A stretch of 64,000 bases of DNA. Origin: Epiperipatus broadwayi. Its lineage: Eukaryota; Onychophora; Udeonychophora; Euonychophora; Peripatidae. The position numbers and the translations under genes are program-made. The notes under the pieces were generated by a model that saw only the letters and a program-made list of their open reading frames with translations, made no database searches and was not told where the DNA came from. The stretch lies in assembly GCA_028023455.1 (NCBI GenBank), contig JAQFVV010006294.1, positions 3,687,001 to 3,751,000 of the forward strand, in the 5' to 3' direction. Below are positions 15,001-30,000 of the stretch, in pieces. Each line of letters starts with the position of its first letter. Within the stretch, counting starts at the first letter, position 1.

Positions 15001-18000
15001 AACTTGCTAATACGGAAGAGGAAATAGTGGTTGGAGAAGAAATAATTGAAGTAATTGCATTGCCTCAAGAAGAATTAATACCCATCCAGACTAAAAGAAT
15101 TGAGCTTTTAGAAAAAGCACAAAAGGTGGAAGCTGTAAAAGATGAAGTAGAAGAATTAGAAATTGACTTAGAAATGATTGAAAAAAGACTGCTTTCAGTA
15201 ATAATCACAGAATATATTCCGACAAAAGACATTGATAAGGCAGAAGTAGAATTTGAGGGAGAACAAAGAGATATAGATGAAAGTATAGAGCCAATTGTTC
15301 TTCACAAAGAAATTGAGGAAGAACAAGAAGAAGTTGTAGAAGGAATTGAGGTTCATGAAGAAATAATGGACATTGTAATTTCTACTAAAGAAACAGTAAG
15401 TCCTGAAGAAATAATTCAACCACAGGCCTTAATTGAGGAACATATTGAACCAGAGCCAGAAATAAGTTCTGCAAAAGAGGAAATGTTAGAGGAAGAACAG
15501 CAATTAGAAATAGTAAAAGAAATGGAGCAACTTTCATCTGAACTAAGATTAGCCGAAATAGCAGACATTATAATACCAGAACAGTTTAAACTAGCAGATG
15601 ATTCAAAGATGATAGAAGGCTTAGGAGGAGTTGATATTGAAACAGAGGTTTCGGAAATGATTGAAAAAGATATAATTGTAGATAAATATATTAAAACAGA
15701 GGAAGAACCAAAACATATTACTGAATTGGAGGTGGTTGAGAAAACTTTAGAACTTCCAACTAAAGATATTTCAAAGGAACTAGGAGTTGAATATCCGATT
15801 ACTGAAAAAGCAAAAATTGAAATTACACAGGAAATTACTGAAATTGTTAGTCCACCTTCAGAAAAACAGCTACCTCTTGAAGAAGAAATTGAGGCAGAGA
15901 TAGTATCAATCACAGAAATGAAATTAGCAGAAGAAAAGATTGAATTAGAAGGGATTGAGGAAAAGATTGAGAAAACTGCTATACAAGAATCAGAAGCAGA
16001 AATTGCTATTGAGGAAGAGGAAATAGTGATTGAAGAAGAAATAATTGAAGCCATTGCATTCCCTCAAGAAGAATTAATACCCACCAAATCTGAAATGATG
16101 GAGCTATTAGAAAAAGCAGAAAAGCCGGAAGATGTAAAAGATGAAATAGAAGAATTAAATGTTGATTTAGAAATGATTGAAGAAAGAGAAAAACTACTTT
16201 CAGAAATAATCACAGAAGAATATATTCCCTCAAAAGAATTTGAAGAGGTAGAGGTTGAGGGAGAAAAAGATGAAGTAGAAATTGTAGAGGAAATTGAGGT
16301 TCTTGTAGAAAAAACTGACATTGTAATTTCACCTAAAGAAGCTGCAATTGCTGAAGAAATTATTGAACCTGTCACAGCAATGGCAGTAATTGAAGAACTT
16401 ATTGCATCAGAGCTAGAAATGAGTCCAACAAAAGTTGAAGTCACAGAGGAAATAGAAGAATTACAAATTGTAGAAGAAAATGAAAAACCTCAGCCTGAAA
16501 TGAGATTAGACGAAATAACTGGTATAATGATACTAGAACAGTTTAAACAAGCACCTGCTTTGATGAAGGTAGGAGATTTAGAAAGTGATATTGAAAAAGA
16601 TGTCTCAGAAATGATTGAAAAAGATATAATTTTAGAAAAATATGTTAAAACAGACAAGGAGCCAGAGGATATTATTGAATTAGAACAGATTGAAGAAAGT
16701 TTAGAACTTCCAAGCAAAGACATTTTAAAGGAAGTAAAACTAGAATATTTTATAACTGAGCAAGCAAAAATTGATGAACATATTGCAATACCCATTGTAA
16801 AGGAAAAGGAAGCAGAAATTGAGATGGAGAAAAAGAAAGAAATTGATTTCACAGAGGTAATTACTAAAATTGTCAGTCCACCTTCAGAAGAAGTGGTCAC
16901 TGTTAAAGAAGAAATTTCTCAAATAACTAAAGGAGAAGCAATATATGAAGAGGAAATTGTGGCCGAGATTATGTTCATTACAGAAACAGAATTTATAAAA
17001 ATAAAAGAACCAGAAGAAAAGATTGAATTAGAAGGGATTGATAAAAAGATTGAGCCAAGTGCTTTAGAAGGAATGGAGGCAGAAATTGCTAGTGAGAAAG
17101 ACGAAATTGTGATTGAAAAAGAAATTATTGAAATAATTCCATTAACTGTAGTAAAAATAATGCCCGTCATAGCGGAAATCATTAAGCCTTTAGGGAAAGC
17201 AGAAAAGCTTGAAGGTGTAAAAAATGAAATAGAAGAATTACAAGTTGATTTAGAAATGATTGATGAAAGAGAAACACTGCTTTCAGAAATAATCACAGAA
17301 ATAGAAAAAATTCCAACAAAAGAAATTGAAAAGGTAGAGATAGAAGTTGAGAAAGAAAAAAAAGTGGTTGGTGAAATTGTAGACCAAATTGATCTTCCCA
17401 AAGAAGTTGAGGAAGAAAAAGAATGGTATGAAATTGTAGAGGTAATTGGGGTTCATGAAGAAATAATGGAGATTGTAATTTGCCCTAAAGAAACAGTAAT
17501 TGCAGGAGAAATTCAACCTATTACACAAGAGGCGGTTATTGAGGAACATATGGAACAAGAGCCAGAAATAACACCCACAAAAGATAAAATGACAGAAGTA
17601 ATACAGCAATTAGAAACAGTAGATGAAAAAGAGAAACCTCCTTCTGAAATAACATTGGAAGAAATAGGTGGTATTGTAATTCTGGAACAATTGAAACAAG
17701 GAGATGTTTCAAAGCTGGTAGAAGATTTAGAAGTTGATATGGAAAAAGAAATATCGAAAATGATTGAAAAAGATATAATTGTTGAGAAATATATTGAAAC
17801 AGAGGAGGAACCAGAGGATATTGCTGAACTGGAGCATGTTGAAGAAACGTTAGAACTTCCAATCAAAGATATTTCAAAAGAAGTGAAAGCAGAAATTGAG
17901 ACTGAGAAAAAGAAAGAAATTGAAGTTACAAAGGAAATTACGGAAATTGTGAGTACACCTTCAGAAAAACCGCTAACTGTTGAAGAAGAAATTTTTAAAA

Positions 18001-21000
18001 TTGCAAAAAGAGAAGCAATACTTGAAGAACAAATTGAGGCAGAGATAGTATCAATTACAAAAATGAAAGTACCAGAAGAAGAGATTGAATTAGAAGGGAT
18101 TGAAGAAAAGATTGAGTCAACTGGTATATTAGAAATAGAATCAGCAATTGCTAGTACGGAAGAGGAAATAGTGGTTGGAGAAGAAATAATTGAAGTCATT
18201 GCATTGCCTCAGGAAGAACTAATACCCATCCAGGCTGAAATAATTGAGCCTTTAGAAAAAGCACAAAAGGTGGAAGCTGTAAAGGATGAAATGGAAGAAT
18301 TAGAAATTGACTTAGAAATGATTGAAGAAAGACTGCTTTCAGAAATAATCGCAGAAGAATATATTCTGACAAAAGACATTGATAAGGCAGAAGTAGAATT
18401 TGAGGGAGAACAAAGAGATATAGGTGAAAGTATAGAGCGAATTGATCTTCACAAAGAAGTTGAGGAAGAACAAGAACGAGAAGAAGTTGTAGAACGAATT
18501 GAGGTTCATGAAGAAATAATGGACATTGTAATTTCTACTAAAGAAACAGTAAGTGCTGAAGAAATAATTCAACCAGAGGCCTTAATTGAGGAACATATTG
18601 AACCAGAGCCAGAAATAAGTTCTGCAAAAGAGGAAATGTTAGAGGAGGTACAGCAATTAGAAATAGTAAAAGAAATGGAGACACTTCCATCTCAACTAAG
18701 ATTAGACGAAATAGCAGACATTATAATACCGGAACAGTTTAAACAAGCAGATGATTCAAAGATGATAGAAGGCTTAGGAGGTGTTGATATTGAAACAGAG
18801 GTTTCAGAAATGATTGAAAAACATATAATTGTAGATAAATATATTAAAACAGAGGAAGAACCAGAACATATTACTGAATTGGAGCTAGTTGAGGAAACTT
18901 TAGAACTTCCAACCAAAGATATTTCAAAGGAACTAGAAGTTGAATATCTGATTACTGAAAAAACAAAAATTGAAGTTACACAGGAAATTACTGAAATTGT
19001 TAGTCCACCTTCAGAAAAACAGCTACCTCCTGAACAAGAAATTGAGGCAGAGATAGTATCAATCACAGAAATAGAATTTACGAAAATGAAATTAGCAGAA
19101 GAAAAGATTGAATTAGAAGGGATTGAGGAAAAGATTGAGCAAACTGCTATAGAAGAAACAGAAGCAGAAATTGCTATTGAGGAAGAGGAAACAGTGATTG
19201 AAGAAGAAATAATTGAAGCAATTGCCTTCCCTCAGGAAGAATTAATACCCACCAAGTCTGAAATGATGGAGCTATTAAAAAAAGCAGAAAAGCAGGACGA
19301 TGTAAAAGATGAAATAGAAGAATTAAAAGTTGATTTAGAAATGATTGAAGAAAGAGAAAAACTACTTTCAGAAATAATCACAGAAGAATATATTCCAAGA
19401 AAAGAATTTGAAGAGGTAGAGGTTGAGGTAGAAAAAGAAGATGAAGTAGAAATTGTAGAGGAAATTGAGGTTCTTGTAGAAAAAACTGACATTTTAATCT
19501 TACCTAAAGAAGCTGGAATTACTGAAGAAATTATTGAACATGTCACAGAAATGGCAGTAATTGAAGAACTTATTGCATCAGAGCTAAAAAGTAGTCCAAC
19601 AAAAGTTGAAATCACGAAGGAAATAGAAGAATTAGAAATTGTAGAAGAAAAGGAAAAACCTCAGCCTGAAATGAGATTAGAACAAATAACTGGTATTATG
19701 ATACTAGAACAGTTTAAACAGGGATCTGCTTTGAAAACGGTAGGAGTGTTAGAAAGTGATATTGAAATAGAAGTATCAGAAATGATTGAAAAAGATATAA
19801 TTTTAGAAAAAGATGTTAAAACAGACAAGGAGCCAGAGGATATTATTGAATTAGAACAGGTTGAAGAAAGTTTAAAACTTCCAAGCAAAGACATTCTAAA
19901 GGAAGTAAAACTAGAATATGTTATAACTGAGCAAGCAAAAATTGAGGAATATATTGCAATACCCGTTCTAAAGGAAGAGGAAGCAGAAGTTGACATGGAC
20001 AAAAAGAAAGAAATTGAAGTTACAGAGGTAATTTCTAAAATTGTCAGTCTACCTTCAGAAGAAGTGGTCACTGTTAAAGAAGAAATTTCTCAAATAACTA
20101 AAGGAGAAGCAATATATGAAGAGGAAATTGTGGCCGAGATAATGTTCATTACAGAAACAGAATTTATAAAAATAAAAGAGCCAGAAGAAAAGATTGAATT
20201 AGAAGGGATTGATAAAAAGATTGAGCCAAGTGCTTTAGAAGGAATGGAGGCAGAAATTGCTAGTGAGAAAGAGGAAATTGTGATTGAAAAAGAAATTATT
20301 GAAATAATTCCATTAACTGAAGTAAAAATAATGCCCATCATACCTGAAATCATTGAGCTTTTAGGGAAAGCAGAAAAGCTTGATGGTGTAAAAGATGAAG
20401 TAGAAGAATTGCAAGTTGATTTAGAAATCATTGAAGAAAGAGAAACACTGCTTTCTGACATAATCACAGAAATAGAAAAAATTTCAACAAAAGAAATTGA
20501 AAAGGCAGAGATAGAAATTGAGGAAGAAAAAAAAGTGTTTGGTGAAATTGTAGACCAAATTGAGCTTCCCAAAGAAGTTAAGGAAGAAAAAGAATGGGAT
20601 GAAATTGTAGAGGTAATTGGGGTTGATGAAGAAATAATGGAGATTATAATTTCCCCTAAAGAAACAGTAATTGTGGGAGAAATTCAACCTATTACACAAG
20701 AGGCAGTTATTGAGGAACATATGGAACAAGAGCCAGAAATAACACTCACAAAAGATAAAATGACAGAAGTAATACAGCAGTTAGAAATAGTTGAAGAAAA
20801 GGAGAAACCTCCATCTGAAATAACATTGGAAGAAATAGGTGGCATTGCAATTCTGGAACAATTGAAACAAGCAGATCTTTCAAAGCTGGTAGAAGATTTA
20901 GGAAAAATTGATATTGAAAAAGAAGTATTGAAAATGATTGAAAAAGATATAATTTTTGAGAAATATATTAAAACAGAGGAAGAACCAGAGGATATTGCTG

Positions 21001-24000
21001 AATTGGAGCAGGTTGAAGAAACTTTAGAACTTCCAACCAAAGATATTTCAAAGGAAACGGAAGCAGAAATTGAGGCTGAGAAGAAAGATATTAAAACAGA
21101 AGACGAACCAGAGGATTTTGCTGAATTAGAGCAAGTTGAAGAAACTTTAGAACTTCCAACTACAGACATTTTAAAGGAAATAAAAGTTGAAAAAGAAGTA
21201 TCAGAAACGATTGAAGAAGATATAATTTTAGAAAAATATGTTAAAGCAGACAAGGAGCCAGAGGATATTATTGAATTACAACAGGTTGAAGAAAGTTCAC
21301 AACTTCCAACCCAAGACATTTTAACGGAAGTAAAAGTTGAATATCCTATAACTGAGCAAGCAAAAATTGAAGAACATATTCCAATACCCATTGTAAAGGA
21401 AGAGGAAGCAGAAATTGAGATTGGGAAAAAGGAAGAAATTGAAGGTACAGAGGTAATTTCTAAAATTGTCAGTCCACCTTCAGAAGACGTGGTCACTGTT
21501 AAAGAAGAAATTTCTCAAATAACTAAAGGTGAAGCAATATATGAAGAAGCAATTGTGGCAGAGATAATGTTTATTACAGAAACAGAATTTATAAAAATAA
21601 AAGTGCCCGGAGAAAAGGTTGAATTAGAAGGGATTGAAGAAAAGATTGAGCCAAGTGCTTTAGAAGGAATGGAGGCAGAAATTGTGATTGAGAAAGAAAT
21701 TATCGAAGTAATTCCATTACCTGAGGAAGAAATAATGCCCATCATATCTGAAATCATTCAGCCTTTAGGGAAAGCAGAAAAGCTTGAAGGTGTAAAAGAT
21801 GAAATAGAAGAATTACAAGTTGATTTAGAAATGTTTGAAGAAAGAGAAACACTGCTTTCTGAAATAATCACAGAAGTAGAAAAAATTCCAACAAAAGAAA
21901 TTGAAAAGGCAGAGATAGAAGTTGAGGAAGAAAAAAAAGTGGTTGGTGAAATTGTAGACCAAATTGAGCTCCCCAAAGAAGTTGATGAAGAAAAAGAATG
22001 CGACGAAATTGTAGAGGTAATTGGGGTTCATGAAGACATATTGGAGATTGTAATTTCCCCGAAAGAAACAGTAATTGTGGGAGAAATTCCACCTATTACA
22101 CAGGAGGTGGTTACTGAGGAACATATGGAACAAGAGCCAGAAATAACACCCACAAAAGATAAAATGACAGAAGTAATACAGCAATTAGAAATAGAAGGAG
22201 AAAAGGAGAAACCTCCATCTGAAATAATATTGGAAGAAATAGGTGGTATTGCAATACTGGAACAATTGAAACAAACAGATGATTCAAAGCTGGTAGAAGA
22301 TTTAGGAGAAGTTGATATCGAAAAAGGAATATCGAAAATGATTGAAAAAGATATAATTGTTGAGAAATATATTAAAACAGAGGAGGAACCAGGGGATATT
22401 GCTGAATTAGAGGAGGTTGAAGAAACTTTAGAACTTCCAACCAAAGATATTTCAAAGGAAGCAGAAGCAGAAATTGAGACGGAGAAGAAGAAAGAAATTG
22501 AAGTTACAAAGGAAATTACTGAAATTGTGAGTACACCTTCAGAAAAACCCCTAACTATTGAAGAAGAAATTTTTAAAATTGCAAAAAGAGAAGCAGTACT
22601 TGAAGAACAAATTGAGGCAGGGATAGTATCAATTACAGAAATAGAATTTACAAAAATGAAAATACCAGAAGAGCTTGAATTAGAAGGGATTGAAGAAAAC
22701 ATTGAGTCAACTCGTATATTAGAAATTGAAGCAGAAACTGCTAGTACAGAAGAGGAAATAGTGGTTGGAGAAGAAATAATTGAAGTAATTGCATTGGCTC
22801 AACTAGACTTAATACCCATCCAGGCTGAAATAATTGAGCCTTTAGAAAAAGTACAAAAGGTGGAAGCTTTAACAGATGACATAGAAGAATTAAAAGTTGA
22901 CTTAGGAATGATTGAAGAAAGAGGAAGACTGCTTTCGGAAATAATCGCAGAAGAATATATTCCGACAAAAGACATTGATAAGGCAGAAGTAGAATTTGAG
23001 GAAGAACAAAAAGATATAGATGAAATTACAGAGCGAATTGAGCTTGACAAAGAAATTGAGGAAGAACAAGAAGAAGTTGTAGAAGGAATTCAGGTTCATG
23101 AAGAAATAATCGACATTGTAATTTTTACTAAAGAAACAGTAAGTGCAGAAGAAATAATTCAACCAGAGGCCTTAATTGAGGAACATCTTGAACCAGAGCC
23201 AGAAATAATTTCTGCAAAAGAGGAACTGTTTGAGGAAGAACAGCAATTAGAAATAGTAAAAGAAATGGAGAAGCTTCCATCTGAACTAAGATTAGTCAAA
23301 ATAGCAGACATTACAATACCAGAACAGTTTAAACAAGCAGATGATTCAAATTTGATAGAAAGCTTAGGAGGAGTTGATATTGAAACAGAGGTTTCGGAAA
23401 TGATTGAAAAAGATGTAATTTTAGATAAATATATTAAAACAGAGGAAGAACCAGAACATATTACTGAATTGGAGCTGGTTGAAGAAACTTTAGAACTTTC
23501 AACCAAAGATATTTCAAAGGAACTAGGAGTTGAATATCTGATTACTGAAAAAGCAAAAATTGAAGTTACACAGGAAATTACTGAAACTGTTAGTCCACCT
23601 TCAGAAAAACAGCTATCTCTTGAAGAAGAAATTGAGGCAGAGATAGTATCAATCACAGAAATAGAATTTACAGAAATGAAATTAGCAGAACAAAAGGTTG
23701 AATTAGATGGGATTGAGGAAAAGATTGAGCAAACTGCTATAGAAGAAACAGAAGCAGAAATTGCTATTGAGGAAGAGGAAATAGTGATTGAAGAAGAAAT
23801 AATTGAAGTAATTGCATTCCCTCAGGAAGAATTAATACCCAGCAAGTCTGAAATGATGGAGGTATTAGAAAAAGCAGAAAAGCTGGAAGATGTAAAAGAT
23901 GAAATAGAAGAATTAAAAGTTGATGTAGAAATGATTGAAGAAAGAGAAAAACCACTTTCAGAAATAATCACAGAAGAATATATTCCAACAGAAGAATTTG

Positions 24001-27000
24001 AAGAGGTAGAGGTTGAGGGAGAAAAAGAAGATGAAGTAGAAATTGTAGAGGAAATTGAGGTTCTTGTAGAAAAAACTGGCATTCTACTTTCACCTAAAGA
24101 AGCTGCAATTGCTGAAGAAATGATTGAACCTACCACAGAAAAGGCAGTAATTGAAGAACTTATTGCATCAGAGCTAGAAAGAAGTCCAACAAAAGTTAAA
24201 GTCACAGAGGAAATAGAAGAATTACAAATTGTAGAAGAAAAGGAAAAACCTCAGCCTGAAATCGGATTAGAAGGGATAACTGGTATTGTGATACTAGAGC
24301 AGTTTAAACAAGTACCTGCTTCGAAGACAGTAGAAGTTTTAGAAAGTGATAGTGAAAAAGAAGTATCAGAAGAGATTGAAAAAGATATAATTTTAGAAAA
24401 ATATGTTAAAACAGACAAGGAGCCAGAGGATATTATTGAATTAGAACAGGTTGAAGAAAGTTTAGAACTTCCAACCACAGACATTTTAAAGGAAATAAAA
24501 GTTGAATCAGAAACGATTGAAAAAGATATAATTTTAGAAAGATATGTTAAAATAGACAAGGAGCCAGAGGATCTTATTGAATTAGAACAGGTTGAAGAAA
24601 GTTTACACCTTCCAACCAAAGACATTTTAAAGGAAGTAAAAGTTGAATATCCTATAACTGAGCAAGCAAAAATTGAAGAACATATTGCAATACCCATTGT
24701 AAAGGAAGAGGAAGCAGAAATTGAGAAAAAGGAAGAAATTGAAGTTACCGAGGTAATTTCTAAAACTGTCAGTCCACCTTCAGAAGAAGTTGTCACTGTT
24801 AATGAAGAAATTTTTCAAATAACTAAAGGAGAAGCAATATATGAAGAAGAAATTGTGGCAGAGATAATGTTCATTACAGAAACAGAATTTATAAAAATAA
24901 AAGTGCCAGAAGAAAAGATTGAATTAGAAGGGATTGAAGAAAAGATTGAGCCAAGTGCTTTAGAAGGAATGGAGGCAGAAATTGCTAGTGAGAAAGAGGA
25001 AATTGTGATTGAAAAAGAAATTATTGAAGTAATTCCATTAACTGAAGTAAAAATAATGCCCATCATACCTGAAATCATTGAGTGTTTAGGGAAAGCAGAA
25101 AAGCTTGAAGGTGTAAAAGATGAAATAGAAGAATTGCAAGTTGATTTAAAAATGATTGAAGAAAGCCAAACACTGCTTTCCGAAATAATCACAGAAATAG
25201 AACAAATTCCAACAAAAGAAATTGAAAAGGCAGAGATAGAAATTGAGGAAGAAAAAAAAGTGTTTGGTGAAATTGTAGACCAAATTGAGCTTCCCAAAGA
25301 AGTTGAGGAAGAAAAAGAATGGGATGAAATTGTAGAGGTAATTGGGGTTCATGAAGAAATAATGGAGATTGTAATTTCCCCTAAAGAAACAGTAATTGTG
25401 GGAGAAATTCAACCTATTACACAAGAGGTAGTTATTGAGGAACTTATGGAACAAGAGCCAGAGATAACACCCACAAAATATAAAATGACAGAAGTAATAC
25501 AGCAGTTAGAAATAGTAGAAGAAAAGGAGAAACCTTCATCTGAAATAACATTGGAAGAAATAGGTGGCATTGCAATTCTGGAACAATTGAAACAAGCAGA
25601 TGTTTCAAAGCTCCTAGAAGATTTAGGAAAAGTTGATATTGAAAAAGAAGTATTGAAAATGATTGAAAAAGATATAATTGTTGAGAAATATATTAAAACA
25701 GAGGAGGATCCTGAGGATATTGCTGAATTGGAGCAGGTTGAAGAAACTTTAGAACTTCCAACCAAAGATATTTCAAAGGAAGCGGAAGCAGAAATTGAGA
25801 CTGAGAAGAAATATATTAAAACAGAAGACGAAGCAGAGGATATTGCTGAATTAGAACAAGTTGAAGAAACTTTAGAACCTTCAACCACAGACATTTTAAA
25901 GGAAATAAAAGTTGAAAAAGAAGTATCAGAAACAATTGAAAAAGATTTAATTTTAGAAAGATATGTTAAAATAGACAAGGAGCCAAAGGATATTATTGAA
26001 TTAGAACAAGTTGAAGAAAGTTCACAACTTCCAACCAAAGACATTTTAACGAAAGTAAACGTTGAATATCCTATAACTGAGCAAGCGAAAATTGAAGAAC
26101 ATATTGCAATACCCATTGTAAAGGAAGAGGAAGCAGAAATTGAGATTGAGAAAAAGGAAGAAATTGAAATTACAGAGGTAATTTCTAAAATTGTCAGTCC
26201 ACCTTCAGAAGACATGGTTACTGTTAAAGAAGAAATTTTTCAAATAACTAAAGGTGAAGCAATATATGAAGAAGCAATTGTGGCAGAGATAATGTTTATT
26301 ACAGAAACGGAATTTATAAAAATAAAAGTGCCCGACGAAAAGATTGAATTAGAAGAGATTGAAGAAAAGATTGAGCCAAGTGCTTTAGAAGGAATGGAGG
26401 CAGAAATTGTGATTGAAAAAGAAATTATCGAAGTAATTCCATTACCTGAGGAAGAAATAATGCCCATCATACCTGAAATCATTGAGCCTTTAGGGAAAGC
26501 AGAAATGCTTGAAGGTGTAAAAGATGAAATAGAAGAATTACAAGTTGATTTAGAAATGTATGAAAAACGAGAAACACTGCTTTCTGAAATAATCACAGAA
26601 GTAGAAAAAATTCCAACAATAGAAATTGAAAAGGCAGAGACAGAAGTTGAGGAAGAAAAAAAAGTGGTAGGTGAAATTGTAGACCAAATTGAGCTCCCCA
26701 AAGAAGTTGATGAAGAAAAAGAATGCAACAAAATTGTAGAGGTAATTGGGGTTCATGAAGACATAATGGAGATTGTAATTTTTTCGAAAGAAACAGTAAT
26801 TGCGGGACAAATATTACCTATTACACAGGAGGTGGTTATTGAGGAACATATGGAACAAGAGCCAGAAATAACACCCACAAAAGATAAAATCACAGATGTA
26901 ATACAGCAATTAGAAATAGAAGAAGAAAAGGATAAACCTCCATCTGAAATAATATTGGAAGAAATAGGTGGTATTGCAATACTGGAACAATTGAAACAAA

Positions 27001-30000
27001 CAGATGATTCAAAGCTGGTAGAAGATTTAGAAGTACATATTGAAAAAGAAATATCGAAAATGATTGAAAAAGATATAATTGTTGAGAAATATATTAAAAT
27101 AAAGGACGAACCAGGGGATATTGCTGAATTAGAGCAGGTTGAAGAAACTTTAGAACTTCCAACCAAAGATATTTCAAAGGAAGCAGAAATTGAGACGGAG
27201 AAGAAGAAAGAAATTGAAGTTACAAAGGAAATTACTGAAATTGTGAGTACACCTTCAGAAAAACCCCTAACTATTGAAGAAGAAATTTTTAAAATTGCAA
27301 AAAGAGAAGCAGTACTTGAAGAACAGATTGAGGCAGCGATAGTATCAATTACAGAAATAGAATTTACAAAAATGAAAATACCAGAAGAGATTGAATTAGA
27401 AGGGATTGAAGAAAACATTGAGTCAACTCATATATTAGAAATAGAAGCAGAAATTGCTAGTACAGAAAGGGAAATAGTGGTTGGAGAAGAAGTAATTGAA
27501 GTAATTGCATTGGCTCAACTAGCCTTAATACCCATCCAGGCTGAAAGAATTGAGCCTTTAGAAAAAGCACAAAAAGTGGAAGCTGTAACAGATGACATAG
27601 AAGAATTAAAAGTTGACTTAGGAATGATTGAAGAAAGAGGAAGACTACTTTCAGAAATAATCGCAGAAGAATGTCTTCCAACAAAAGACATTGATAAGGC
27701 AGAAGTAGAATCTGAGGAAGAACAAAAAGATATAGATGAAATTACAGAGCGAATTGAGCTTGACAACGAAATTGAGGAAGAACAAGAAGTTGTAGAAGGA
27801 ATTCAGGTTCATGAAGAAATAATGGATATTGTAATTTCTACTAAATCAACAGTAAGTGCAGAAGAAATAATTCAACCAGAGGCCTTAATTGAGGAACATA
27901 TTGCACCAGAGCCAGAAATAATTTCTGCAAAAGAGGAAATGTTTGAGGAAGAACAGCAATTAGAAATAGTAAAAGAAATGGAGAAACTGTCATCTGAACT
28001 AATATTAGACAAAATAGCAGACATTACAATACCAGAACAGTTTAAACAAGCAGATGATTCAAAGATGATAGAAAGATTAGGAGGATTTGATATTGAAACA
28101 GAGGTTTCGGAAAAGATTGAAAAAGATGTAATTGTAGATAAATATATTAAAACAGAGGAAGAACCAGAACATATTACTGAATTGAAGCTGGTTGAGGAAA
28201 CTTTAGAACTTCCAACCAAAGATATTTCAAAGGAACTAGGAGTTGAATATCCGATTACTGAAAAAGCAAAAATTGAAGTTACACAGGAAATTACTGAAAC
28301 TGTTAGTCCACCTTCAGAAAAACAGCTAACTCTTGAAGAAGAAATTGAGGCAGAGATAGTATCAATCACAGAAATCGAATTTACAGAAATGAAATTAGCA
28401 GAAGAAAAGATTGAATTAGATGGGATTGAGGAAAAGATTGAGCAAACTGCTATAGAAGAAACAGAAGCAGAAATTGCTATTGAGGAAGAGGAAATAGTGA
28501 TTGAAGAAGAAATAATTGAAGTAATTGCATTCCCTGAGGAAGAATTAATACCCAGCAATTCTGAAATGATGGAGGTATTAGAAAAAGCAGAAAAGCTGGA
28601 AGATGTAAAAGATGAAATAGAAGAATTAAAAGTTGATGTAGAAATGATTTCCGAAAGAGAAAAGCCACTTTCAGTTATAATCACAGAAGAATATATTCCA
28701 ACAAAAGAATTTGAAGAGGTAGTGGTTGAGGGAGAAAAAGAAGATGAAGTAGAAATTGTAGAGGAAATTGAGGTTCTTGTAGAAAAAATTGACATTCTAC
28801 TTTCACCTAAAGAAGCTGCAATTGCTGAAGAAATGATTGAACCTATCACAGAAAAGGCAGTAATTGAAGAACTTATTGCATCAGAGCTAGAAAGAAGTCC
28901 AACAAAAGTTGAAGTCACTGAGGAAATAGAAGAATTGCAAATTGTAGAAGAAAAGGAAAAACCTCAGCCTGAAATGAGATTAGAAGAAATAACTGGTATT
29001 GTGATACTAGAGCAGTTTAAACAAACACCTGCTTCGAAGACAGTAGAAGTTTTAGAAAGTGATAGTGAAAAAGAAGTATCAGAAAAGATTAAAAAAGATA
29101 TAATTTTAGAAAAATATGTTAAAACAGACAAGGAGCCAGAGGATATTATTGAATTAGAACAGGTTGAAGAAAGTTTACACCTTCCAACCAAAGACATTTT
29201 AAAGGAAGTAAAAGTTGAATATCCTATAACTGAGCAAGCAACAATTGAAGAACATATTGCAATACCCATTGTAAAGGAAGAGGAAGCAGAAATTGAGATG
29301 GAGAAAAAGAAAGAAATTGAAGTTACAGAGGTAATTTCAAAAATTGTCAGTCCACCTTCAGAAGAAGTGGTCACTGTTAATGAAGAAATTGCTCAAATAA
29401 CTAAAGGAGAAGCAATATATGAAGAAGAAATTGTGGCAGAGATAATGTTCATTACAGAAACAGAATTTATAAAAATAAATGTACCAGAAGATAAGATTGA
29501 ATTAGAAGTGATTGAAGAAAAGATTGAGCTAAGTGCTTTAGAAGGAATGGAGGCAGAAATTGCTAGTGAGAAAGAGGAAATTGTGATTGAAAAAGAAGTT
29601 ATTGAAGTAATTCCATTACCTGAGGAAGAAATAATGCCCATCATACCTGAAATCATTGACCCTTTGGGGAAAGCTGAAAAGCTTGAAGGTGTAAAAGATG
29701 AAATAGAAGAATTACAAGTTGATTTAGAAATGATTGAAGAAAGAGAAACACTGCTTTCTGAAATAATCATAGAAGGAGAAAAAATTCCAACAAAAGAAAT
29801 TGAAAAGGCAGAGATAGAAGTTGAGGAAGAAAAGACAGTGGTTGGTGAAATTGTAGACCAAATTGAGCTCCCCAAAGAAGTTCAGGAAGAAAAAGAATGG
29901 GATGAAATTGTAGAGGTAATTGGGGTTCATGAAGAAATAATGGAGATTGTAGTTTCCCCTAAAGAAACAGTAATTGCTGGAGAAATTCAACCTATTACAC

